A DNA stretch of 64,000 bases. Origin: Fibrobacter sp. UWB2. GTDB lineage: Bacteria; Fibrobacterota; Fibrobacteria; Fibrobacterales; Fibrobacteraceae. The position numbers and the translations under genes are program-made. Below are positions 26,218-33,927 of this stretch, one piece after another. Position 1 is the first letter of the stretch. Every line of letters begins with the position of its first letter. Below the pieces are notes generated by a model. That model was not told where the DNA came from and searched no databases. It saw only the letters and a list, made by a program, of their open reading frames with translations. The DNA lies in NCBI RefSeq assembly GCF_002210425.1, contig NZ_MWQK01000005.1:372001-436000 (forward strand). The letters run 5' to 3'.

Positions 26218-26221
26218 TAGA

Positions 26222-27142
26222 CTACTCCCTGTTTTCTAGAGCGTTTTCGAAGAGACCGTCAACGTAGTCGCGCTTGTTGAATTCCACGAGCTGGTCGATG
26301 CGTTCGCCCATGCCGACCCAGCGGATCGGAATTTGCAACGAACTAGCAATCGAGAGCACGGAGCCACCACGCGCGGTTCCATCGAGCTTTGTCACCACAA
26401 GACCTGTGAGAGGGAAGCTCTGGTTGAAAATCTTCGTCTGGTTGATGGTGTTCTGTCCGGTGTTGCCGTCAATCACAAGCCACATGTCATGCGGCATGTC
26501 CGGGCTCACCTTCTTGATGACGCGAACAATCTTCTTGAGTTCTTCCATCAAGTAGTCTTTGTTGTGCAAACGGCCAGCGGTATCAATCAAGACAACATCG
26601 CAACCACGGGCGACAGCCGCACTGCAAGCATCGTATGCCACGGCAGCCGGGTCGGAGCCTTCCTGATGCTTCACGAATTCAGCACCCGAGCGTTCGGCCC
26701 ATGTTTCAAGCTGGTCAATTGCAGCCGCACGGAACGTATCGCAAGCGGCAATCATGACCTTCTTGCCTTCGTTCTTGAGGCGGGCGGCAAGCTTACCGAT
26801 TGTCGTCGTCTTGCCTGCTCCGTTCACACCAATCACGAGCACCACATGCGGCTTGCCCTTGAGTTCAAACGGAGGAGGATCCTTGAGCAAGCGTTCCGCT
26901 TCGTTACGCATGATGTCGAGCACCTGCTCTGTCGTAAGCGACTTGCCCAAAGCGTTTTCGCGGAGCGCATCCGTCAAAAGGAATGCCGCTTCGACGCCGA
27001 CATCAGCCTTGATGAGATGCTCTTCGAGTTCTTCGAGCGTCTCGTCCGTAATCTTACCGGCACCGACAATCCCCTTCAACTCCCCGAGGAGAGCGTCGCG
27101 GGTCTTGGCAAGGCCACTCTTAATTGCAGAAAATAAACCCAT
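26222..27142 (-). CDS. ftsY: Signal recognition particle receptor FtsY
   Basis: 306 residues, lacking the long acidic A-domain of the E. coli protein but otherwise complete. N-domain helices 1-90; G-domain with P-loop GVNGAGKT (about 105-112), DTFRAAAIDQL, the DTAGR loop, TKLDGTARGG and the closing GMGERIDQLVEF. It docks ribosome-bound SRP at the membrane for co-translational insertion. The start codon shares one base with the clpP stop (TAATG). Confidence 0.96.
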   Translation of the reverse strand: MGLFSAIKSGLAKTRDALLGELKGIVGAGKITDETLEELEEHLIKADVGVEAAFLLTDALRENALGKSLTTEQVLDIMRNEAERLLKDPPPFELKGKPHVVLVIGVNGAGKTTTIGKLAARLKNEGKKVMIAACDTFRAAAIDQLETWAERSGAEFVKHQEGSDPAAVAYDACSAAVARGCDVVLIDTAGRLHNKDYLMEELKKIVRVIKKVSPDMPHDMWLVIDGNTGQNTINQTKIFNQSFPLTGLVVTKLDGTARGGSVLSIASSLQIPIRWVGMGERIDQLVEFNKRDYVDGLFENALENRE

Positions 27143-27723
27143 TAGATAATACTCTCGACTTTATCCACGAGACCGTAAGCCTTGGCCTCTTCGGCAGACA
27201 TAAAGTTGTCGCGTTCGGTATCGCGGTCAATCTGTTCAATCGTGTGACCAGAAGTTTCAGCAAGAATCTTGCCCGTGATGCCACGGATACGAAGCATTTC
27301 TTCGGCCTGAATCTGGATATCGCTTGCAGGGGCGACAATCTCGCCATGAATGAGCGGCTGGTGGATCATGATGCGGGCGTTCGGCCATGCAGCGCGCTTG
27401 CCCTTTGCACCGGCAGTGAGGAGCACGGCACCCATCGAGGCAGCCTGTCCACAGCAAACCGTCACGACATCACTTTCAATAGCGTTCATGCAGTCGTAAA
27501 TGGCAAGACCACTAGAAATCACGCCACCCGGGCTGTTGATGAAGAAAATAATGTCTTCGTGATTCAAAGAATCCAGGTACAGGAGCTGCTTCACAATGCG
27601 TTCGGCACTTTCGTCATCGACACCACCCCACAAGAAAATTCTGCGCTTGGAGGCGAGGTATTCTTCAGCCTTCTTGAGCATGTCCGGGGTCTGCTTTTCT
27701 TTGTTTTCGTTACAATCTGCCAT
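27142..27723 (-). CDS. clpP: ATP-dependent Clp protease proteolytic subunit
   Basis: 193 residues from the ATG at 27723, which has GGA six bases upstream; a longer frame of 19 extra residues is less likely. The catalytic triad is visible: Ser97 in GQAASMGAVLL, His121 in MIHQP, and Asp in the RDTERDNFMS segment. FFINSPGG is the oxyanion/handle region. It forms the tetradecameric barrel that degrades proteins delivered by ClpX/ClpA, neither of which is in the window. First gene of a five-gene tight operon. Confidence 0.95.
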   Translation of the reverse strand: MADCNENKEKQTPDMLKKAEEYLASKRRIFLWGGVDDESAERIVKQLLYLDSLNHEDIIFFINSPGGVISSGLAIYDCMNAIESDVVTVCCGQAASMGAVLLTAGAKGKRAAWPNARIMIHQPLIHGEIVAPASDIQIQAEEMLRIRGITGKILAETSGHTIEQIDRDTERDNFMSAEEAKAYGLVDKVESII

Positions 27724-27827
27724 AAAAATTCCTTTTGTTCTATTATAATGTAGAAAATTCAATATATTATCGTTCGTCATTGGTCATTAGTCAACTATTA
27801 TTAGAGAGTTGCTAAATTTGCACCACC

Positions 27828-28589
27828 ATGCCAACAGATTCTCAAAAATACCTAGTCGGGCTCGTGAGTCCCGAAACGCTTACCGCCGCCGAGAGCGAAG
27901 AACTCCACCCGGCGCGCATTGACTACGAAAGCTGCGACATCCTCGAAATCCGCTACGACTTTTTTGACGAATCCGAATGGACAGGGCTTTCAGCAAGAAT
28001 CCGCAAGCTCGTCCCGAACGCAATTCAGCTCGGCACAATCCGCCTCAAGCGTGATGGCGGTACATTCCCCGATGCACGAGCCATCGAGCGCCTCGGACTT
28101 TTCGAACAAATTCTTAACGCATCGGACGTCCCGGAATGGCTGGACCTTGAACGCGACTGCTTGCACGACTATGACAAGCTCCGCGAACTTGCTACCCCAA
28201 AGGGCGTGAAGATCCTCATTTCCGAGCACAACTTCACCCGCATCCCGAGCGACCTCGAACTCAAGAACTACCTCACCGACGTCAAACGAGTCAAGGCAGA
28301 CGGCATCAAAATCGCCGCCATGAGCAACTCCGAAGACGACTGCACGCGCCTCTACAAGTTCGCCAAAAGGGCAAAAGGGTTCAAGTTCATCGCCGCATTC
28401 GGCATGGGCGAAACCGGAAAAATCAGCCGAATTTGGTCTTTGAAGGAGGGCGCAAACCTCACTTACGGTTCCATCGGAAAGGCGGCCGCCCCCGGCCAAA
28501 TTGACGTTGCACTCATGAAAAAAGCCATCGACAGGCTCGAAAATACCACTTCACAGCTAGAATTATCTTCTTTTTTAAACATATTTTAG
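27828..28589 (+). CDS. aroD: Type I 3-dehydroquinate dehydratase
   Basis: 253 residues. Catalytic His134 in LISEHNF and Schiff-base Lys161 in ADGIKIAAM are present, with the substrate-closing loop AAAPGQIDV and the N-terminal EIRYDFF. It converts 3-dehydroquinate to 3-dehydroshikimate in the shikimate pathway, feeding chorismate to MqnA and PabBC found in this window. A TAAATT box lies nine bases before the ATG with no Shine-Dalgarno. A few residues at the C-terminus (LELSSFLNIF) extend past the usual end. Confidence 0.93.
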   Translation: MPTDSQKYLVGLVSPETLTAAESEELHPARIDYESCDILEIRYDFFDESEWTGLSARIRKLVPNAIQLGTIRLKRDGGTFPDARAIERLGLFEQILNASDVPEWLDLERDCLHDYDKLRELATPKGVKILISEHNFTRIPSDLELKNYLTDVKRVKADGIKIAAMSNSEDDCTRLYKFAKRAKGFKFIAAFGMGETGKISRIWSLKEGANLTYGSIGKAAAPGQIDVALMKKAIDRLENTTSQLELSSFLNIF

Positions 28590-28633
28590 ATATAAATCTT
28601 ACCAAACCGCAATAATTATTCTAAAATGGTTGT

Positions 28634-28661
28634 TTGACAGATACACAAAAAGGAACATAAT
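28634..28661 (+). promoter_or_regulatory. Strong sigma-70 promoter of ptsN, five bases from the start codon
   Basis: TTGACA at 28634-28639, a 16-base spacer and CATAAT at 28656-28661; the ATG of ptsN is at 28667. Initiation six or seven bases after the -10 would be at the start codon itself. An AGGA lies inside the spacer and would not be in such a transcript. Confidence 0.65.
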
Positions 28662-28666
28662 AAATC

Positions 28667-29131
28667 ATGCGACTTTCTGAAAGATTTGTAGATAATTGCA
28701 TCTTGATTAACTCTTCCAGCGAAACTAAGGAAGCCATTCTTAACGAATTGGTAGATACTCTTTGCAGCGCCTACAAACTTGACCACCGCGACGAAATCTT
28801 TGAAGCCATCTGGACGCGCGAACAGAGCCGTTCCACGGGCATCGGTTGCGGTCTTGCTGTCCCCCACGCCAAGATTGACTACGTCGACCGCATGTGCATG
28901 GTCGCCGCTACCATCGAAAAGGGCCTGGACTTCCAGTCCTTTGACGGTGAACCGGTTTATTTGCTCATCCTCATCGTGAGCCCAGGCAATACAGTCGGCC
29001 CGCACCTCAAGGCACTTTCTTCCGTGAGCCGCCTCCTCGCTGACGGCAACGTGCGCAAGGACCTCATTGCCTCCAAGACCCCGGCAGAGTTCCTCACCAT
29101 TCTCCGCGCCGCCGAAGACAAGTTCCTTTAA
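28667..29131 (+). CDS. ptsN: PTS fructose/nitrogen-type EIIA domain protein (PtsN-like)
   Basis: 154 residues, a single EIIA-Ntr/Fru domain. The phospho-acceptor His67 lies in GLAVPHAKID; STGIGCG and ILIVSPGNTVGPHLKALSSVSRLL are family-typical. Such proteins receive phosphate from HPr or NPr and usually act as regulators of metabolism or ion transport. No sugar permease is adjacent, which favours a regulatory role. Confidence 0.88.
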   Translation: MRLSERFVDNCILINSSSETKEAILNELVDTLCSAYKLDHRDEIFEAIWTREQSRSTGIGCGLAVPHAKIDYVDRMCMVAATIEKGLDFQSFDGEPVYLLILIVSPGNTVGPHLKALSSVSRLLADGNVRKDLIASKTPAEFLTILRAAEDKFL

Positions 29132-29144
29132 TGCGGCTTCGCCG

Positions 29145-29215
29145 CAGTTACTAGTCAATAGCTACTAGTTAATAGAAACGAATTTATCTAGTAACTCAAA
29201 ACTAATAACTCAACA
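29145..29215. repeat. Degenerate TAGTTACTAGT / AATAACTCAA tract
   Basis: Repeated ACTAGT, TAGTTA and TAACTCAA words over about 70 bases between ptsN and the tRNA promoter. Like the tracts at 20.2, 38.2 and 40.6 kb. Confidence 0.45.
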
Positions 29216-29219
29216 TCAC

Positions 29220-29248
29220 TTGACAATCTTCAATAGCTTTTCTATATT
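29220..29248 (+). promoter_or_regulatory. Consensus promoter of tRNA-Val
   Basis: TTGACA (29220-29225), 17-base spacer, TATATT (29243-29248), with the tRNA starting 13 bases further on. It gives a local reference for what a -10 box looks like in this genome. Confidence 0.85.
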
Positions 29249-29260
29249 TGCTCTCACCTC

Positions 29261-29335
29261 GGACGGTTAGCTCAGTTGGTTTAGAGCGCTGCTTTCACAC
29301 GGCAGAGGTCACTGGTTCAAATCCAGTACCGTCCA
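29261..29335 (+). tRNA. tRNA-Val (anticodon CAC)
   Basis: 75 bases fold as a cloverleaf: acceptor GGACGGT/ACCGTCC, D-arm GCTC...GAGC, anticodon arm CTGCT/GGCAG with loop TTCACAC (anticodon CAC) and T-arm ACTGG/CCAGT with loop TTCAAAT. The discriminator base is A. The 3' CCA is not encoded, so it must be added by a CCA-adding enzyme; one is encoded at 58425-59762. A terminator follows directly. Confidence 0.96.
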
Positions 29336-29340
29336 TTCGA

Positions 29341-29366
29341 AAAGGCTTCCGCAAGGAAGCCTTTTT
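29341..29366 (+). terminator. Terminator of tRNA-Val
   Basis: AAAGGCTTCC and GGAAGCCTTT pair around GCAA, with a T5 run. Confidence 0.88.
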
Positions 29367-29434
29367 GTGTTTGTACAAATTTGCTATCTTAAAATTCACG
29401 CAACCAAAATATATAGCTGGGGCATCTAAAAGGT

Positions 29435-30733
29435 ATGAATTACAGAAAAGCAATCGTTCTCGGTATTTTTGCGTCAGCATCGCTCGTTTTCGCTGATGGT
29501 TCTTGGACCTTAAGCGCATGCCTCAAGCAGGCCAAAGAAAAGAGCCTCAAGCTCGAATCCGCAAAGCTCCGCGAACAGAAAGCTGATGTGAGCCTCGAAC
29601 AGGCGAAAGTCGGAAACTACCCCACGCTTTCCGCAAGCATCGGCAATACCCTTTACGATTCCCCGTTCAGAGACGGTCCGCAAGACCATTACCGCTTAAA
29701 CGCAGGCCTTAGCGCTTCTTACACGCTCTGGGACGGTGGCTCTACGAGACTTTCCATCCAAGCAAATGAAATCAACAAGGAAGCGACGCGCCTTTCAACA
29801 AAGGAAACCGAGCGCTCCGTGCAAGAAAGCGTCTTGAACGCCTACATGAACTTGCTCGCCGCAATCGAAAAGTTGCACACCGCAGACGCAACCGTCGAAC
29901 TGGCGAAGGCCGAATTCGAGCACTACAACACGCTGTTCGAAGCAGGCTCCATCACCAAGAAAGACTTGACACAGTCGCAGGCAAACGTGCTCCAGAAGGA
30001 AGCGTCCCAGCTCGCAGCTCAGCTGAGCGTGAATACCGCAAAGACGACTCTCCGCCAGCTCTTGGAACTCCCGGAAAGCGAAGCGTTCGAGATCTCCGCT
30101 CCGGAAACCGAAATCCAGACACCGGACGCTCTCACGCCGATTCCGACCCTCAATGAGCTCCAGTCCACAGCCACGGAAACAAATCCGGGATTAAAGTCTG
30201 ACAGCCTCGCCATCCAGGTCGCAAAGAAGAACACCGAAATTGCAGGCAAGGGCAAGTCCATCAAGGTCTCGCTCGGCGCAAGCGCAAGCACCGGCCTCCA
30301 GGCCTGGGAATCCAGAAAGTACGGAAGCCAGCTCAAAAACGGCTACTCGCACAGCGTTTCGTTGAACATCAACATCCCGATTATCGACGGCGGTGCAACC
30401 GAGAACAAAGTCTTGCAGGCGCAGATTAGCGAAACAGAAAGTCAGGTCGCTTTGAAGGAACAGGCAAAAACGCTCGAAAACAATATCGAAAAGCTTTACC
30501 TGAACGCACTCAGCGCCGACATGCAGTGGAAGGCGGCAATCCTCCAGGTCGAAGCGGAAAACGAAGCCTTGCAGGTCGCCGAAGAACAGCGTAACGTAGG
30601 CGCCCTCACGTACACCGATTACCTCACGCAGAAGAATCGCCTCGAAAGCGCACAATCCACGCTCACGAACGCCAAGTACACAAGCCTCTTGGCCCGCAAC
30701 CTTCTTGATCTGTATCAAGGAAAGCTAGATTAA
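29435..30733 (+). CDS. TolC-family outer membrane channel protein
   Basis: 432 residues. Signal peptide (AIVLGIFASASLVFA), then the duplicated helical-barrel repeats of the outer membrane efflux family: WTLSACLKQAKEKSLKLESA at the start of each half, VGNYPTLSASIGN, LRQLLELPES, VSLNINIPIIDGG and the last long coiled coil. It forms trimers that span the outer membrane and periplasm and export substrates delivered by an inner membrane pump. It stands alone; the MacB-type pair at 17.4 kb is a possible but unproven partner. The start has AAAAGG upstream. Confidence 0.92.
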   Translation: MNYRKAIVLGIFASASLVFADGSWTLSACLKQAKEKSLKLESAKLREQKADVSLEQAKVGNYPTLSASIGNTLYDSPFRDGPQDHYRLNAGLSASYTLWDGGSTRLSIQANEINKEATRLSTKETERSVQESVLNAYMNLLAAIEKLHTADATVELAKAEFEHYNTLFEAGSITKKDLTQSQANVLQKEASQLAAQLSVNTAKTTLRQLLELPESEAFEISAPETEIQTPDALTPIPTLNELQSTATETNPGLKSDSLAIQVAKKNTEIAGKGKSIKVSLGASASTGLQAWESRKYGSQLKNGYSHSVSLNINIPIIDGGATENKVLQAQISETESQVALKEQAKTLENNIEKLYLNALSADMQWKAAILQVEAENEALQVAEEQRNVGALTYTDYLTQKNRLESAQSTLTNAKYTSLLARNLLDLYQGKLD

Positions 30734-30738
30734 AAAGG

Positions 30739-30771
30739 TGATTCCCGCTCAAGGCGGGAATGACAATGCGA
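30739..30771. repeat. Interspersed hairpin element (GATTCCCGCtcaaGGCGGGAATGACA)
   Basis: A compact example of the family: ATTCCCGC pairs with GCGGGAAT and ends ATGACA. It sits between converging genes and might double as a transcript end. Confidence 0.6.
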
Positions 30772-30783
30772 AAGGCGTAGCCG

Positions 30784-31938
30784 CTACACGAGTTTTTCGG
30801 CTTCGCCTTCAGCGTACTTTCCGTACAAAATAGCGATGATATCTTTCTTGGGGACCTTTTGACCGGTCTCCTTGAGGCTCACGCGGAGCCTGTCAAGCAT
30901 CGCCTTGTCAATTTCTTTCCAGTACTGGTTTGTCTCGGTAAGCGTCCAGAGCTTGTCATCGCCACCACTGATCGTCACGAGTTTCGCCTTGAAGAACGTG
31001 CTCAGCGCGCGGTTGATAATGCTGCTCGTCGTACCGGCAATATTCTTTGCAACAATTTCCTGAACCAGATCCTGCTTGTTCATTGGAACAAACGAAGTGA
31101 GGTCGCAAGCTTCGGCATAAATCTTCTTGAGCATATTGCGCGGGAACATATCCCAGCCCTTACGCTTAAGCGCCTTTGCCAAAACCATCTGCGCATCTTC
31201 TTCGACAGCGACTTTCTGCTCGGCAAGTGCGACCATGTATGAACCGCCGCCCACATCCGTCATTTGAACAAAGTCAGCGGACTTCACGAAATCCTTGAAC
31301 GTCTTGAAACCGAGGCGTTTTTCGTTAAATGCATTATCGAGTCCGAGCATCTTGGGCTTGATCGCCGCAAGAGCAATCGGGCCATCTTCTTTTTGCAAAA
31401 CGCTACGGAGCATTTCCATGGAATCGATTTTCTCGGAAACAATCAGGTTTGCGCGTTCCTTGGCATCGGCGACTTCATCGCCGGAATCGTCATCGGCTGG
31501 GGCCGCATCGTCCGTGTAAATGTAGCGGGAGCATGAATTCTTGACGCATTCGCTCAGCGGGGACTTGGGTCCCACGCCAATCACTTCCTTGCCCTGTTCA
31601 CGCAGCTTGCGGAAAAGCGGCGAAAAGTCGGAATCACCCGTAGCAAGCACAATCCACTGCACCTGGGAATCGAGCGCCACTTCCATCGTATCGACCGTCA
31701 TCTTGATGTCCGTCGAATTCTTACCGCTCACCGGGTGGAACGTGTGCACGAGTTCAAAACCATTTTCATTGAGCGCGGACTGCAACGGGATCAGCTGTGG
31801 CGTGGACCATTTGCCATACGCCTTGCGCACGACAATCTGCCCGAGCGGCAAAAGTTCGTCCATGAGCGACTGTACACCGTTATTTTTGACCCAGTTGGTC
31901 AAGTTCTCTGCGTCGATAAAAATTGCAATGTGGTTCAT
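30784..31938 (-). CDS. NYN-domain ribonuclease-like protein with C-terminal OST-HTH/LOTUS domains
   Basis: 384 residues. The N-terminal 145 residues form a NYN/PIN-like nuclease of the LabA/DUF88 type: [27 protein letters not shown] and [27 protein letters not shown] carry the acidic residues that bind metal. The rest has helical winged segments ([37 protein letters not shown]) characteristic of LOTUS/OST-HTH RNA-binding domains, and a second such region follows. It probably cleaves or binds RNA; targets unknown. A TATATA box lies about 5-7 bases before the ATG with no Shine-Dalgarno. The C-terminal second LOTUS assignment is less certain. Confidence 0.88.
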   Translation of the reverse strand: MNHIAIFIDAENLTNWVKNNGVQSLMDELLPLGQIVVRKAYGKWSTPQLIPLQSALNENGFELVHTFHPVSGKNSTDIKMTVDTMEVALDSQVQWIVLATGDSDFSPLFRKLREQGKEVIGVGPKSPLSECVKNSCSRYIYTDDAAPADDDSGDEVADAKERANLIVSEKIDSMEMLRSVLQKEDGPIALAAIKPKMLGLDNAFNEKRLGFKTFKDFVKSADFVQMTDVGGGSYMVALAEQKVAVEEDAQMVLAKALKRKGWDMFPRNMLKKIYAEACDLTSFVPMNKQDLVQEIVAKNIAGTTSSIINRALSTFFKAKLVTISGGDDKLWTLTETNQYWKEIDKAMLDRLRVSLKETGQKVPKKDIIAILYGKYAEGEAEKLV

Positions 31939-32016
31939 GAGCGTATATATAGAATTTAACTTGACCCGTCCAAAGTTTACAAATTTCTTACAAAATCAGT
32001 TCTTTGTCCAAGGTTC

Positions 32017-32045
32017 TTGACAAAATGTCCATAACAATATATTTA
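32017..32045 (+). promoter_or_regulatory. Promoter of the first esterase gene
   Basis: TTGACA at 32017-32022 and TATTTA at 32040-32045, 17-base spacer. The leader is about 85 bases and contains a good AAGGAG site before the start codon at 32136. Confidence 0.6.
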
Positions 32046-32135
32046 CATAAGAGATTATTTTCTTTTTGGAAAATAAATTAGGATTGGGTTAAGAGGTCCA
32101 GAGAGAAATTTTTGGATTTCAAAAAGGAGTGCTCG

Positions 32136-33683
32136 ATGAAAGCGAAACGTCTTTCGTTCGTTACCGCAGCATGCGTTGCGGCTTTATGTACCACATCATT
32201 TGCCTACACGATTAGCGGAACCGTTTCCGACGATCAGGGCAAACTTATCAAGGACGTTGACGTCAGCTTGCTCAAGGAAGGCAAGACCACAAAGACAGAC
32301 GACCAGGGTAAATTCACCATCCATGAAGACGAAGAAGAAGTAGGCATCAACCCGAGCTTCAGAAACGCAGTCGGATACATCAGCGTCAACAACGGCATTC
32401 TCTCTTACTCCCAGAGCAGCACCTCGCCTGTTCAGGTAAAGATTTACAACTCGCTCGGCAACCAGGTTTTCAAGAAGACGTTGCAGGGCTCCGGCACGTA
32501 TGACTTGAGCAAGGGCATCAAGGCACGCGGCACCTACTTTGCACAGGTCTCGGTCGGTTCTGCTACGCAAAAATTCAAGTTCACGACAGACGGAAGCTTC
32601 AGCAGTTCCTTCGGCACGCAAGCAGGCGCACTTATGAAGGACGCCCAGAAAGGTGAAGCCATCCGCTTTGTCCTCGATGGCTACGACACGCTCACCATCG
32701 CACTCAACACGCTTGACACAAACCTCAACGTGAAGCTCACGAAGAGCGTACCGGCAGAACAGACCTTCAAATTCGGCTATGCCCTCAAGAACGAACCGCG
32801 CAAGAGTAAAGGGTGCGGCAAGGCTTCCAGCTTGAGATCCAACAGAAAGGTCGAAAATGGCGAACAGTTCTCCATTAATGTTGGAGGAAAGAATCGCACA
32901 TTCTTCATCACCTTGCCAAACAATTACGACAACACCAAGCCACACAAGCTCCTTATTGCAAACCACTGCATGGGATCTAAGGCAGAAGACTTCGTGCACC
33001 ATAATCCGGACTACGACCATCCGACTCCGTATTATGGCCAGCAGAAACTGGACAAGAACGGCGACTACATCTTCGTAGCACCTCAGGGTAACGATAACGG
33101 AACCTGGAACGGAAAGGATGACCACCAGTTCGTTGACGAAATGATTACCACGATGTTCGACAACTACTGCGTTGATACGACTCGCGTTTTCGCCACAGGA
33201 TTTAGCTTCGGCGCCATGTTCACGAACTCTCTCGCTCAGGACTTGCAAGAAAGACTCCGCGCTGTAGCCGTCTACGCAACTGCAGACTACAACATTTGGC
33301 TCCCGTCTGCAGGAACAGGTCGTTATGACGCCAAGAACTTGCCTATCGCCTGGATGGGCGTACACGGCAAGAGAGACGGCGTGTGCAACTACGACCGCGC
33401 CAAGACCAGCGCCCTCCCGAGAATTCTCAAGCGTAACGGCAAGGCCGATGCAAACGGCAACTTCACCGACGCAAGTTCCGAAAAGCCGCAAGAATTCAAC
33501 GGCACTGCAGGCCACCTCTGCTATGATTTCAAGAATGTCGACGAACGCTTCCCGGTCAAGTGGTGCAGCTGGAACGGCGAACACCAGTGGACAGCACATG
33601 ACGGCCCCAACACGGGTACCGGACAGGGCTGGCAGAACACTTGGGTTCCTGAAGAAGCTCACAAGTTCTTCGAACAGTTCTAA
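32136..33683 (+). CDS. Secreted multidomain CE1/LpqC-type esterase (copy 1)
   Basis: 515 residues from the ATG at 32136, which has AGGAG at good spacing. Signal peptide 1-23. Residues 24-64 are a carboxypeptidase regulatory-like beta domain (ISGTVSDDQGKLIKDVDVSLL). Residues about 96-150 (VQVKIYNSLGNQVFKKTL, then GTYFAQVSV and FKF) resemble a type IX secretion type A sorting domain, but here inside the protein. Residues about 245-515 are an alpha/beta hydrolase like feruloyl/acetyl-xylan esterases: nucleophile Ser357 in ATGFSFGAMF, Asp414 in HGKRDGV and His483 in NGEHQW. It probably removes ester groups from plant cell-wall xylan or pectin; substrate inferred. A close paralogue follows. Confidence 0.88.
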   Translation: MKAKRLSFVTAACVAALCTTSFAYTISGTVSDDQGKLIKDVDVSLLKEGKTTKTDDQGKFTIHEDEEEVGINPSFRNAVGYISVNNGILSYSQSSTSPVQVKIYNSLGNQVFKKTLQGSGTYDLSKGIKARGTYFAQVSVGSATQKFKFTTDGSFSSSFGTQAGALMKDAQKGEAIRFVLDGYDTLTIALNTLDTNLNVKLTKSVPAEQTFKFGYALKNEPRKSKGCGKASSLRSNRKVENGEQFSINVGGKNRTFFITLPNNYDNTKPHKLLIANHCMGSKAEDFVHHNPDYDHPTPYYGQQKLDKNGDYIFVAPQGNDNGTWNGKDDHQFVDEMITTMFDNYCVDTTRVFATGFSFGAMFTNSLAQDLQERLRAVAVYATADYNIWLPSAGTGRYDAKNLPIAWMGVHGKRDGVCNYDRAKTSALPRILKRNGKADANGNFTDASSEKPQEFNGTAGHLCYDFKNVDERFPVKWCSWNGEHQWTAHDGPNTGTGQGWQNTWVPEEAHKFFEQF

Positions 33684-33718
33684 TCATAAACGAATTTCAT
33701 AAATCAGCTCTCTACCCA

Positions 33719-33749
33719 AAAGCGGTTCCTCCCCAGGAGCCGCTTTTTT
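33719..33749 (+). terminator. Terminator after esterase copy 1
   Basis: AAAAGCGGTTCCT and AGGAGCCGCTTTT pair with one G-T wobble around a short C-rich loop, ending in six T. Confidence 0.85.
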
Positions 33750-33751
33750 CT

Positions 33752-33790
33752 GTCATGCCCGCGCATTCCGGCCCTTCGGCATCGCCAACC
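33752..33790. repeat. Partial interspersed hairpin element
   Basis: TGTCATGCCCGCGCATTCCGG followed by GGCATCGCC: the reverse-orientation start of the ATGACA-tailed family, with a broken stem. Confidence 0.4.
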
Positions 33791-33927
33791 TTAGCGGGAC
33801 TTGTAAAAATCATTTTATAGACAATTCATCCATAAACATGGAGCGCAAACGCGTAACATTCATCACATCTGGAATTAAATTAGTTTATAGTGAGGTGTGT
33901 CTTAGGAGTTTGGTAAAAGGAGTACGT

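Noticed and set aside
32196-33662. A 488-codon minus-strand frame opposite the first esterase.
   Set aside because: Antisense to a gene with complete catalytic triad and signal peptide; no promoter or ribosome site on that strand.
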